Assembly (NCBI GenBank): GCA_911728435.2
Contig: OU452209.1
Location: 10,894,869 to 10,958,868, forward strand
Source of the DNA: Apoderus coryli
Lineage: Eukaryota; Arthropoda; Insecta; Coleoptera; Attelabidae
DNA: 64,000 nucleotides
Direction: 5' to 3'
A program made the translations under genes and the position numbers. Below the pieces are notes generated by a model, which saw only the letters and a list, made by a program, of their open reading frames with translations, ran no database searches and was not told the DNA's origin. Shown here piece after piece: positions 36,901-48,900 of this stretch. Each line of letters opens with the position of its first letter. Within the stretch, counting starts at the first letter, position 1.

Positions 36901-39900
36901 TTGTTGAATGTTTATTTTTATTTATACAACTTTTAGTTTATTGAGATTTTATGTTTTTTAGCCTGATGATGTGCACATATTGCACGAAACGTTGCAATAG
37001 AATTTAAAATTCAGAATTACTGAGTTTCATTTAGTCCCAATACCCAAGAAAACTTAATAAAATAAAAATATAATATCGTCTGCGAGCATGTCCCGAAACT
37101 TCTATAATTTCAATAAGCTGATACATAATATGTTATTATTTTTCAGTATACGTTACGCCTATTAGTACTAAATTCAATTCAAACGTTCATCACAATGATG
37201 GAAACGCCGTGCCTTACATGTCTCTCAGTGTCTGATGATTTTGTTTGGGGTGAAGATTTGTTGAATAGTGCATTTATATCCCATGTGAACCCTGTATTTA
37301 GTTTGCAATTGAAAATGGACGAAAATGGACCTTTCTATAGTACCACACCACAATTATTTCAGGTAACATTTAACAAATCCTTTGTTTCAACTGTATTCTA
37401 GTTAATTCCAATGCGGGAAAGAAACGTTTAATAGTGGCGGCTGCTGAAGGAGCATGCTGGGACTCCGTCCCCAAGACTCATAGTGTTGTTTAATTTGTCG
37501 ACTAATTTACTTATGCACCATTGTCAACTTTATACGTCAACAAGTGTTCGATATACAGGAGTAAAAGTTGAAAAGTTAAAACCAATATTTTTAAACCATT
37601 CTAGTATTTATTGAGATATTGGATTAAAATTCAGCATAAAGAGCTACCTCTTTCCAAAAAACAACACAAAAAACAATTTCTTAATAGCCAAAATACGGGA
37701 TGTTCACTACTCATTGACCCCCCAAGTTTTTATTACGTACGCCAATGACTTTAAACTACATTTTTATAGGTTACTATGTATTTTTGATTATTTTGTAACT
37801 CCTATAAAATTTCGATCAAATCATTTGTTTTTGAGATATTTTGAAAAGTATTGGCTATTGTTTGATGCTTTGGCGGCTCTGGCTAATCTTATAATGTTGA
37901 AATATCAAGCTACTCTGGTGTTACCATGGATACCTACTTAAGCAGTGTTTTATTGTTGTCAAATTAGTTGTCACAATTTGACAGTAGTTAATATTTTTAA
38001 TTATCGGTAAACACAAAGAAAATGGATCGTAGACGAAACCATTTTATATGTTTTCCGGAAATGACGCATATGATTTTAATCATGGGTAAGATTTAAAGAC
38101 ATTTGATTTATTATAATCAGTAAAATTGTATTTTTGTTTATTTAATAGGAAAATGTAACTCTAACGCTAGTTTAGCCGCTAGGCGGTACGCAGAAAAGTT
38201 CCCTAATCGAATTCATCCAAAACGAAGGTATTTTTCAAATTTGGTTAAGCGACTAAGGCGCAGTGGAAGTTTTAGGGAAGACCGTAGAGGGAACTGCGGT
38301 CGACCGCGTATAATTCAACCCGAAAAAGAGGAGAGTATTTTAACAAACATCGAGGAAACACCAAATATTAGTACCAGAGTTCTTGTCCGACAGATTGAAA
38401 ACATTGGAAAATCTGAAGTACACCAGATTTTAAAAAGACAGCAGCTTTACCCCTACTACATTCAAGAAATACAATCTCTGCTGCCTCAAGACTTTGAGCT
38501 GAGATATAGACTATGTAGGTGGATATGGGAAATGCTACCTTTACTAGAAACGGGGTCACAAATATTCATAATACACATATCTGGGCAGAAGAAAATCCTC
38601 ATGCCGTAGTAGAGACCCATCATCAAGTATAAATTTTAAAGTCAATTGGTCTCGTGGATAATTTCTTTTTGGGTCCTGTAATGTTACCAGGAAATTTGAT
38701 TGGTGATTAATTTTTAGCATTTCTTCAAAACATACTGCCCGATTTACTTGACGATTTGTCTCTCTTAATCAGACAAAACATTTGGTTTCAACTTGATGGT
38801 GCACCAGCACATTTTGCTAGGAATGTAAGGAAATACTTATATGGAAACTTTCCCCAACGCTGGATTGAGCGAGGCCAAGATGCTCCTGTTAAATGGCCAC
38901 CCCGATCCCCAGATCTTACTCCCTTGGACTATTCAGTCTGGTGTTGTATGAAGGATTTTGTTTATAAGGTTCCGATTTTGAGTTAAAATCATTTAATAGA
39001 GAGAATCTTACAAGCTGGGGGAAGACTTTAGGTTGAAGCCTCATATTTTTTCAAAGACTAAGATTTTCTTTACTAAAAAGAGCTCGCATATCAAGCAATT
39101 TCTTGAGACTGGTAGTTTTTCTAATGTTTATTTAGTTACTTTTTCAAGTTTTTAAAATAATATGTTTTAAAATTAATATTTGACGATGATGCTTCAAATT
39201 AAGTTAAAAATAATAAACAATTTCGTGTTCGTAGTGTTTAGTTGTATTACCTTTGTGAAAACTGTAATTTGATGCACGGTAATGGTAATTTGAGTTAAAT
39301 ATGCTTGATATAGTAGTGAAAATACCGTGAGCCGCGTAGACAACAAGTGCCAATACTTTTCAAAATATCTCAAAAACAAATGATTTGATCAAAATTAGCT
39401 AAAAAATAATCAGTAACCTATAAAAACTTAGTTTTAAAGTACACAACAATTGGCAACAGTGTTGGATTTTATTAGTAGGCATATAAAAAGTTCTGTAGCA
39501 TACAAACATGTTTGTGATTTTTGTCTTGTTATACCACTTCTATGTTTATATAAGAAAACTCAAACAACTCGAAGTTCAGCTACGTAATCAATTTGGTTGT
39601 CAATTTTATTGTGTGTAACTGGTTTCGGTCATAAGACCATCATCAGACACTAAACATAAATACATGCAAATTAGACTAAGTTACACAATACTATAATAAA
39701 TAAATGTAAAAACAATTCAACACCAACGCAAACACAGAGAAGTCAAACGTATTTCACAGCCGAATGTTCATGTCTTTACAATAATAAACATTTAAATTGA
39801 AAATTATGTAGTTAAAAGAATCTATACAAACCAAGCAATAATATTTATCTTATCTACAACTTAAATTTTTTTTTAATAAAAACAAAAACTCGTACTTATT

Positions 39901-42900
39901 TGTTATAGTCAGTAACACGGCGTCCAGGAGTTTGCAGAAATTGAACGTTGTTTGATTATTCAGACAAGTCAGGATAGGGCTTTTTTGGGCCTTATAAATT
40001 TCAAGATTTTCTAGAAGGTCCAATCTTTTGCCCTTGGTACATGCTTCTATGTTTGTTTACTTTTCTGAGGTACGTACAACAAAAATTCCACTATTGCAAA
40101 AATATCTCGGTTTCGTTTTACTTGGACCGCCCTGTATACTGGTTTTAACAATAAATTATTTGCTATACTTATGTAGAATAATTGCTTATTAATTTTGGGT
40201 TTCTGCTGCTTGATATTATTTTAATAATTTAATCGACTTTGATATTAACCAAGGAAAACTGAGAATTTTCGATCGCTTATAAATTTTGTTATGAGATTAT
40301 GCTTTTACATAAATAAGTAACCATATTTTGTAATACTCACTTTACTGGAACACTGCGCATGATAAATTCTGGATTTACACACGAGATTAACAATGAAATT
40401 GGAAACAGTATAAACACATTAATTTTCAAAATTTTTGTTTAGGAAGTCCTATTAAGACTGTTTGATGAATCACTAAGACAGACTCATCAGATTCGCCAAG
40501 TGCATTCATTACTGCTGTCCAATCTACGTTTTCCTAGTGATTTGTGTCTTTCATCTATCGGCCTACTGGCTGAAGAAGTTTCAGAAGTCCGTCGTCGATT
40601 TATGTTGGCATATGAAAAATCACTCATTCCTTTAATTGCCTACGCAAATGAATATTTGGTGCATGTACAACTCTATAATTTGGATATTGCACAGTTTGTA
40701 ACGTAAGTTTTGGATTTGTTTTTACTCTTTGAAGTGTTACTATATTTTGGTGTATACTTTTAGCGATTATGCAAACGAAAATCATACGGCTGCTGAAGTA
40801 AAAGAAGAAATTTCTAATCAATATCGATTGCAAAGGAGTTTGGAAGAGACATTACCAGTTATAATATTTATTGGTCCTTTTCATGTGAATTCAGAACACC
40901 TAAGAACGTTTTTAATCAACAAAAGGCAGGATATTGCCATGAAATTGTTAGACATGTTTGCTGCTCGAATGAAACAGTGTATTGATGAGGTATGTTATTT
41001 CAACAAAGCTATCCAGGGTCGACCATCAAAAAGTATACAACTAAGGCCTATTTCATTGCAGTTGATAGGTCAAATTGATGGTTAGAGCAGTAAAATAATC
41101 GTAAACCATAGGCGTGTCAGTACAGGGTGGTCCAAATTGGACACTTTTGATAGGAAACACCGATTTCTAGAAGAGTTAGAAGAAAACCGAAAACCGCGCC
41201 TCGGTATCTTGAACCGTTTAAAAGATACAGGGTGGTTTTGACTTTTGTGCATTTTAACATACCCCTGTAACTTATTTATTTATGATTATTTTTTTGGTTC
41301 GGTTCTTCCGCGTGGTTTGTGTCTATTTGCACGCCACTAGAATCAACATTATCCTCATGCTATAGAGCCTAGGGTCATAGTTGGCATGTGTTTTTAAAAT
41401 AATGCTGTCATAGCCCTGCACTAAAGAGTTTTAATACTTAAGAGAAAATCTTAAATTACATTATAAGTCCGAAACTATTGTTCGATTATAAATAATAAGA
41501 TAATTTAATGGTATAGGTAATTCAAGAATATAAAGAAATTATGGTAAAATTGTCAGTTAAACCTGAAAGTATTGAACATATATTTGATATTCGAGATTGG
41601 ATGGAAACAATACCAATGCTTGTTAGACAACAGGAAGACTTGGCCAGGCGGTATGTTTTGGTTAGTACACTATATTTTAGTTGTTGCGGGATCTACTAAG
41701 CAATAATAATTACGCTACTATTGTTTATTTATATTTAGGAATATGAAGTGCTAGACCACTTCTGGTATGGCCTACCCAATGAAGATTTCGACAACAAATG
41801 GGAGGCAATTGGATGGCCTTTGAAGATTCAAAGACAAGTTGAATATGCGGATAACTACCTCAAAGACGAAGAGGATCGCTATCTGAAATTACAAATTAAT
41901 GACGAGTTTGCATTACAAGATAAAATTGAAACTTTGACTCAACAAGTGGTTCAACTTTCCGGACTAAGAGACATGGAAAAAGTAATCAACCATTCTTTTG
42001 AATTAATATCTTAGGTCTGTCCCATAAATATCTGACCTATATTCATAACCATAACTCAGCTCTGGTATTAATTGTACGCATCCAATTCATTGCATCCTTC
42101 GATGTAATCGTCTTTGACTGAACAGTACGCTCCCGTCGGTGCTTCCACATTCTGAAGCAGTGCTCGAAGTTATTTTTTGGAATTTGTCGCCACGATGGTC
42201 TTGATGTCATCGAACCTGTGTCCTTTCAGGGGAATTTTGAATCTTTGAAACAGGCAAAAGTGGTAAGGAGTAAGGAGCCAAGTCGGGATGATAGGGATAT
42301 TGGCGCAGTTGGGTAAAACTGTCGAACAATGTTCGAAGAATATGCTGGTGCATTATTGTGAATGGTGCTATTTTCTACTCACAGCGTCACGTAATATTTT
42401 GAGAAATTCGAGGTAAAATTATTATTGAACAAGGTAAAAATGACAAACAAGTTTTGAATAAAATATTCATATAATATACAGGGTGTCCCGAAATTAACTT
42501 AAAATAATTTAAGGGGACATTCTACAAGCGAAAATATGATTTTTGTTTATATGAACATATCTCGAAAAATGCTTCGTTTTTCAGATACGTATGTGATATG
42601 TAAATTTCTGACGATGGGTTTTTAGTAATATTTCCGAAACGCGTCTGGATATCATTATGAAGTTTGGCACACTTACGTATTTTTGTAGGGTTATTAAAAC
42701 ATATGATATCCCATGGATAGGAAAATGTCAGGGGTGGGTTCGGCTGTCCCAACTTATTTTTTGTGCACTTTTTTTACTTTTTCTAAAAAGAATAATAAAT
42801 TTGAGACTTTTGTACATAAAAAATTATCACTTGTTTCATAACGCCAGAAGAAGCCGTTTTCAAGATAAATGACTTTGAAAATTACTATGCAACGTCTCCA

Positions 42901-45900
42901 ATATTATTATACGGCTACGATAATACAAGAAACAGGGTGGACATGCATAATAAGGGTTGACAGAATAACTTCTCCCTTTCCTACAAAGATACGTAAGTAT
43001 GCCAAAGGTCATTCTGATCTCGAGACGCGTTTCGAAATATTACTAAAAACCTATCGTCAGGAATTTACAAATTAAACCCTGTATCTTAAAAACAAACATT
43101 TTTCGACATAATGTTCATATGAAACAAAAAATCTTATTTTCGCTTAAATGTCCCCTTAAATTATTTTAAGTTAATTTCGGGACACCCCCCCGGCAGTGTT
43201 CTGAACATTAAAAACAATATGATGCAGCAACCTTATTGGCTATTGGTTCACTAAATCAAACACGTAACATGCCCCTAAGAAATCCATTAAAATTGAAATA
43301 AAAAAAAAATCACCTATTCAGAAAATGTATAAGTAAATCAAATAAGATTCGACCTTTTAAGGCAAATTCTCTTTACTCTTTGGAGGAAAGTTAGCAAGCT
43401 CGAAGACTTGGTTTTTGTTTAAATTTACGCGAGAAAAGGGGTGGAAGATCGATAATTTAAAAATTGGATTGTTTTTTCTGACGAGTCGATGTTTACAAGA
43501 AATGACCACAGACCTGTAGGTATTGAAGTGAGCAATACTCGAATTCTGTTGTTAGTAGTAAACGCAAGTATTTTAAATATGGGAATTTAAGGTTGTCAAT
43601 TTCTTACCACTATGGAACCATAGTTCGTTCAAGGAAAACTAAGTACATCAATACAAATATTTAAACATATGAAACCATTTTTTCGGCAAATTCCTCAAAT
43701 GCATCAAAAGTTAATATACTTTCAACAAAATGGATGTTCCGCTCACTCTACTCGGCTTATTCATGATTGGCTAAGCACCCATTTCAAAGACAAGTAAATT
43801 GCTAGGAATTGTTCAAATCCATGGTCCCCTAGGTCTCCCTTTTTGTCGGTGGTGGATTTTTAGTTGTGGGGGCGCTTGAAGCAAATAGTATACTCTGAAA
43901 TAATGCCAAATGATGTGAATATTTGAAGAAATTCAGCATAGTTTCAGGGAATTTCGGCGTGTCGTATTGAATTATGCGCAGGAAACGGTGGTTCATTAAT
44001 AGTAGTCTGTTAATAGTTTACATTGTTGAAAATTAATTTTTAAGTTGAGTTTGTACGTTGTATTGTTTTTAAACATATTTAGGCAAATTTGGAAAAATAG
44101 ATGGACACGCATGGGGTTTAAGTTTAGGTATATAGAGATATATTGCCCTGTCTATGAATGACACGGGCAATGCAACCTTGCTCTACAGCAGTGATGGAAG
44201 CATTACTACACCTGAGTCCACTACCGATCCTAGTCAAGAAGGAGGGAACACAAATAAGGCGATCTAGAAGCTTGAAATTCCACTTGAAGTGGTCGTTAAT
44301 GATCACCCAACGGGGAAAAAGAGCGGGCTAGCATAAGAATGCAAACACACTTCAATCATCAAGGATTATTTCCAAGATGTCTGATTGTGCTTGAGGGTCT
44401 GACAGATATGCGGCCATTTTTTATCGCATCTAACATTCATTTGTGTCCTGTGCATAAAAGCTCCCCTTTGGCTTTAACCTTAATGCAAATTCGTTGGTTA
44501 CATCTCCATAGTTTAAAAAAAAATTGTGACGAACGCAAAAACTGGTGTAATTAATGCAAATTGCGGTGGTAACTGGGGTAGCCAAAGAGGAGTTACTGGT
44601 TACGCGCGTAGCCCACAGAGATCGCTTGGACGTTCTGGTACTTATGGTTAAGTGGAAGAATAGCTTAATGCTAAACTTCGTCATAAATTTGTTAAACTGT
44701 GTCAAAATTAGCAATATTTTTATGAAATAAAGTATGTCGGATATTTCTGACCAGACCTCGAATAAGAGTACAGAACATATTATACAAACGGTATATACTC
44801 CAAGAATAGAGATTTGGTTCTTTATATTAAATTAAAGATAATCTTGATAATTGATATTGAACATTTTTAATATTTTAAGGTGCACGATTATGCACAAGAT
44901 ATTAGAAAAGTATGGAAACAGATGAAAGAAGCTCAAGAGTTTGGTCAACTGTTAAATCAACGTCAAAAACTATTTGGTGTTCCCGTTGTCCCTTTTGACA
45001 ATCTGACAAAGCTTATCAAAGAGTTTGAACCGTACAAAAACTTATGGATAACAGCTTCAGGTAAAGATTAATCCAAACTTTGAAAACTCCAAAAATCTAT
45101 GGAAAAACTTGTCTGGAAAATAAACAAGACTTAAGTATGCGTGATGCTGAGCAGATTAATAACTATTTTGCTCAGAAGCAAAACTCAGACTTAAGGCCTA
45201 TAAGTATACTTCCGGTACTCTCTAAAATCTTGGACGGCTGTATATTATTGACAAATTGTACAGTATGTTGACACATACAAAATCCTTCCAGACTCACAAA
45301 CTGGTTATCGCTCTGGGTCCAGCACTACAACTGATCTTATCCATCTGACAGATGATTTGGTGAGAGGCATTGATAACCAACTATTGATTTAACTCGTTAC
45401 CTTAGATTTCTTTAAGGCTTTCGACACGATAAGCCACTCAATGTTGACTGCTAAATACAAATTCTATGGGTTTTATACTGGTACCAAGGATTAATGTACA
45501 TACAATTAATCTTTGCTGGTACAGTAGAGTTTATCAACTCTTATCTTTCTAATCGAACTCAGAATGTTTGCCTAAATGATGATCGGTCATCTCTGAAACA
45601 AATGTTGTCTGGCGTACCTTAAGGTTCCATTTTGGGTCCACTTGTTTTCATTCTCTACGCATCAGATATAATTAAATGTACTAGATCTTGTAAAGCTAAT
45701 GCTTTTGCTGATGATACACAGATGTATTTGAGTGTTATGATAGGGCGAACGCAGCTGAGGCTGCGACTAATCTAAATCAAGAATTTGAAATTGACATAAG
45801 TGTCATGTTTATGCTTTTAGGAAATAAGAATCAAAGGGCGGTGTTGCCGGATGGCTGTATTAAGACATGTTGGTGTTGTTCTCGACTCTGACCTAAAGTG

Positions 45901-48900
45901 TAACTTACATATTATAAACTGTTGGTTGAAAAAATGTTTCAGAATCTTGAAACTGTTGTTTTCATTTAGACATAACTACCTCTCCCCTTAAAAAGATGTT
46001 GTTTACCGATGGTTCCAAAATAGTGTTTTAACACCTCGGAAAAAACCGGTTCTTTCCCGAAAAAAACCGGGAAGGTATTTCTTATAAAAAAATACTAAAA
46101 TAACAAAACATTCTAAAGAAGCAGGTCCTATTTGTCGATAATACATTATATCCTTGATGGAATGGTTATTCTTTTTGCCAATTTTTATCGACTAAAAGAT
46201 GAAGGTTACTTTTAACTGCGACCAGCTTTTAAACCCTTTTCCCTGCCAATCAATTTAATTTTTTTGTATGAATGGATTGAAATGTAGACCAATTCCTTTC
46301 TGAACCAGACGATGTTGGAATTAATTGGAGTAAGCGGGATGCTATTGGTTGTTTTTCACAGAGACCTTGCCACCATGACACTGGACCACAATCCTTTTGA
46401 TTTGCAAGTTCCCACAAGATGGTTCTTTCATAGAAGCCTTTTTTTGATTTGTACAAAGCTGCATTAGCAAATATTTCATCCGCGGACAAGCTAAGGTGAC
46501 TTGAGACTTGTTTTATTATCTCAATGCAATCTAGGCACTCCTCGTCTGAAAGCCCTTCACCCCTAAATCGAGGATCTACATAATAGGCCGCTTTGTGTAT
46601 GGATTTACAACAATAGTCAAATCTTTGTGATAGTTGTTTAAGAATTGTAATTTTGAAGTACTGCTATTTAACAGAGTAGCACTTTCATCCGGACATTCAG
46701 TGGTTTGAAGCTTTATGTCCATTAACACTCTTGGTACGAGGGTTAAAATTCGGGGAACCTCCTTCTAGAACTTCTATCCCCCTGGCAATAGGCTTTATTA
46801 ATTCTTTACCTAAGTTAATATCTTGCTAAAATAAATGGTCAATGATATGGATATATGTCTCTAGCAACCATAAAATAGAAAAAAATGAATTTTTCCAAGT
46901 GGTTTTTTTCCGGTTTTTTCCCAATTTGAAAAAAACCGTTTTTTTTTAAACACTAATCCAAAACAAACGAACATAGAGGTGTGGAACTTACGGAAGTAAA
47001 CCTAAAACAAACATTTCCCAATCACCGTTTCTGATGGCATTTTATTTCAGACACAAACACTTATAAATTTACTTGTGTGCCCATGTAATTTAACAGGAGC
47101 ACTGGACGCTAAGCTCATTTAAAATTTTCTCTGATAGCTCAGCATAACATATCAAAACAAACTCTCAAATAATTAGTTTCGTCTGGAATCCTGATATAGT
47201 ATAGAATAATTTATTTTATTATTATTGTATTATATTTTTCTCTTAGATTGGTTAAGAACTCATGAAATCTATATGGACAATCCTATTTTGAATGTGGATC
47301 CTGACGCTATCGAAATCACGGTCACTGATATGTACAAAATGATGGTGAGTTAAATCAGTTGTTATAAATTAAATAATCGGTTTTATTGGCATAGAGGAGA
47401 GAGTGGTCCACAGTGTCACGAGCTTTTGCTTTATCAGATTGTGCTTAAATTTATTCGAAATAATATCAAGTTGATAAATTTTGTGTTAATCTTTATTTTA
47501 ATATAAAAATACGTACACAATTTGAACACAAACTTAAAACCGCGAACATCTTAATATAGTGCTGCAAATTGTCTTACTGTGTCCCAACCGGAATCAGGTT
47601 TTAATTATCTAAGGGTTTTGGTGTTGTTTTGCAGCATAACTAAAATTATTACGTTGAGTTTTGCGGTAATTTCTACTCGGAATTTCACTAGCTAGCATTT
47701 TTCGATTGTCTTAGTCGTTAGTTCTTGCAGTGCATCTTCGCTGGAGTGTTGAAGAATGTTGTCCCAAACAATTGACTAAGGACTGATACAGAAATATTCA
47801 GTTCTCATGGAAGTTTTCGGTGTAGAAATTTATTATGGTTACCTACTACTTAATCAATTTATTTCTAGGTGCGACTTGTGAAAGTTTTTGCAGACATAGA
47901 GGCAGTTCAAAGTGTAGCAATTAATATACGAAATCAAATTGACGATTTCAAACCAATGATACCGTTGCTGCAATGCTTAAGAAATCCGGGTATGCGCGAC
48001 AGGCATTGGGACACATTCTACGAAAAAACAGGTCAATTCATATTTTTAATCTCTAAAACAATTTGAATGAATCAGCTGGAATGCTATAAAAGAAAACAAT
48101 ATTAATAACAATTATTGAAGAATAATAATTTATAATGATTTGTATTGGCAATAGGTATAAAAATCGAGATCGGAACAACAACAACATTTGAAGATCTTTT
48201 GGCATTGGGTGTCGAAAAATATACAGATATATTAGTCACAGAATCAGAGTCAGCTAGCAAAGAATATTCTATTGAACAAACACTTGATAAAATGATGGCT
48301 GATTGGGAGGATAATCTTATGGATCTAACACCGTACAAACAGACAGGTAATTTCTGGACCCGTTTTTTTCGTGCCGAAATTCAAATTTTAGAATAATTGG
48401 GGATATTTTGACAATGGTCCATTTTACGGTGCAAATAAATATACTATTATATACAGGGTGTCGCATTTATTTCCCGAAAAACTTTAGGCTGAGCTTCTAC
48501 AACAGAAAAAGGCACAAGAGTTACAGAGTCTAAAAGTTTTGAAAATTTTCTTTTTTTTTTCAATGTATTTCCAAGATTTTATAAATCAAAACTCTATACT
48601 TAGAGCAAATTAACGATGAGGGTGTTACATTCCCAGGGGTCATATGCTTGTTATACCCCCAGAACGTTTTTGTGTAACGCCGATTGAAAATATATTGAAA
48701 ACCCGAAAATTTCCAACAGTTTGACACCCTGTCACTCCTTTAGGAGTTATTTCTTGATAGCAGTTTATAATGGTTTTAATATAATTTGTTCAGCTGTAGA
48801 AGCTAAGCCTGAAGTTTGTCGAAAAAAAAAACTGGGACATCATGTATAGTATATTTGGGTCGTTATTCGGCATTTCATTTATTGTAGTTCTTTTTTCATG

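Larger units (their letters stand above)
45080..46990 (+). mobile_element. CR1-like LINE fragment interrupted by a hAT element
   Basis: The RT region is in broken frames: SDLRPISILPVLSKILDGCI, a GFRHD...SMLTAKYKFYGF segment, SYLSNRTQNVCLNDDRSSLK, MLSGVP then GSILGPLVFILYASDI, ANAFADDTQMYL (FADD active site) and VVLDSDLKCNLHI. It is close in style to the intact element at 61.4 kb. It carries a 31-bp palindromic insertion (45478-45522) and the hAT element at 46021-46955. Confidence 0.75.
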
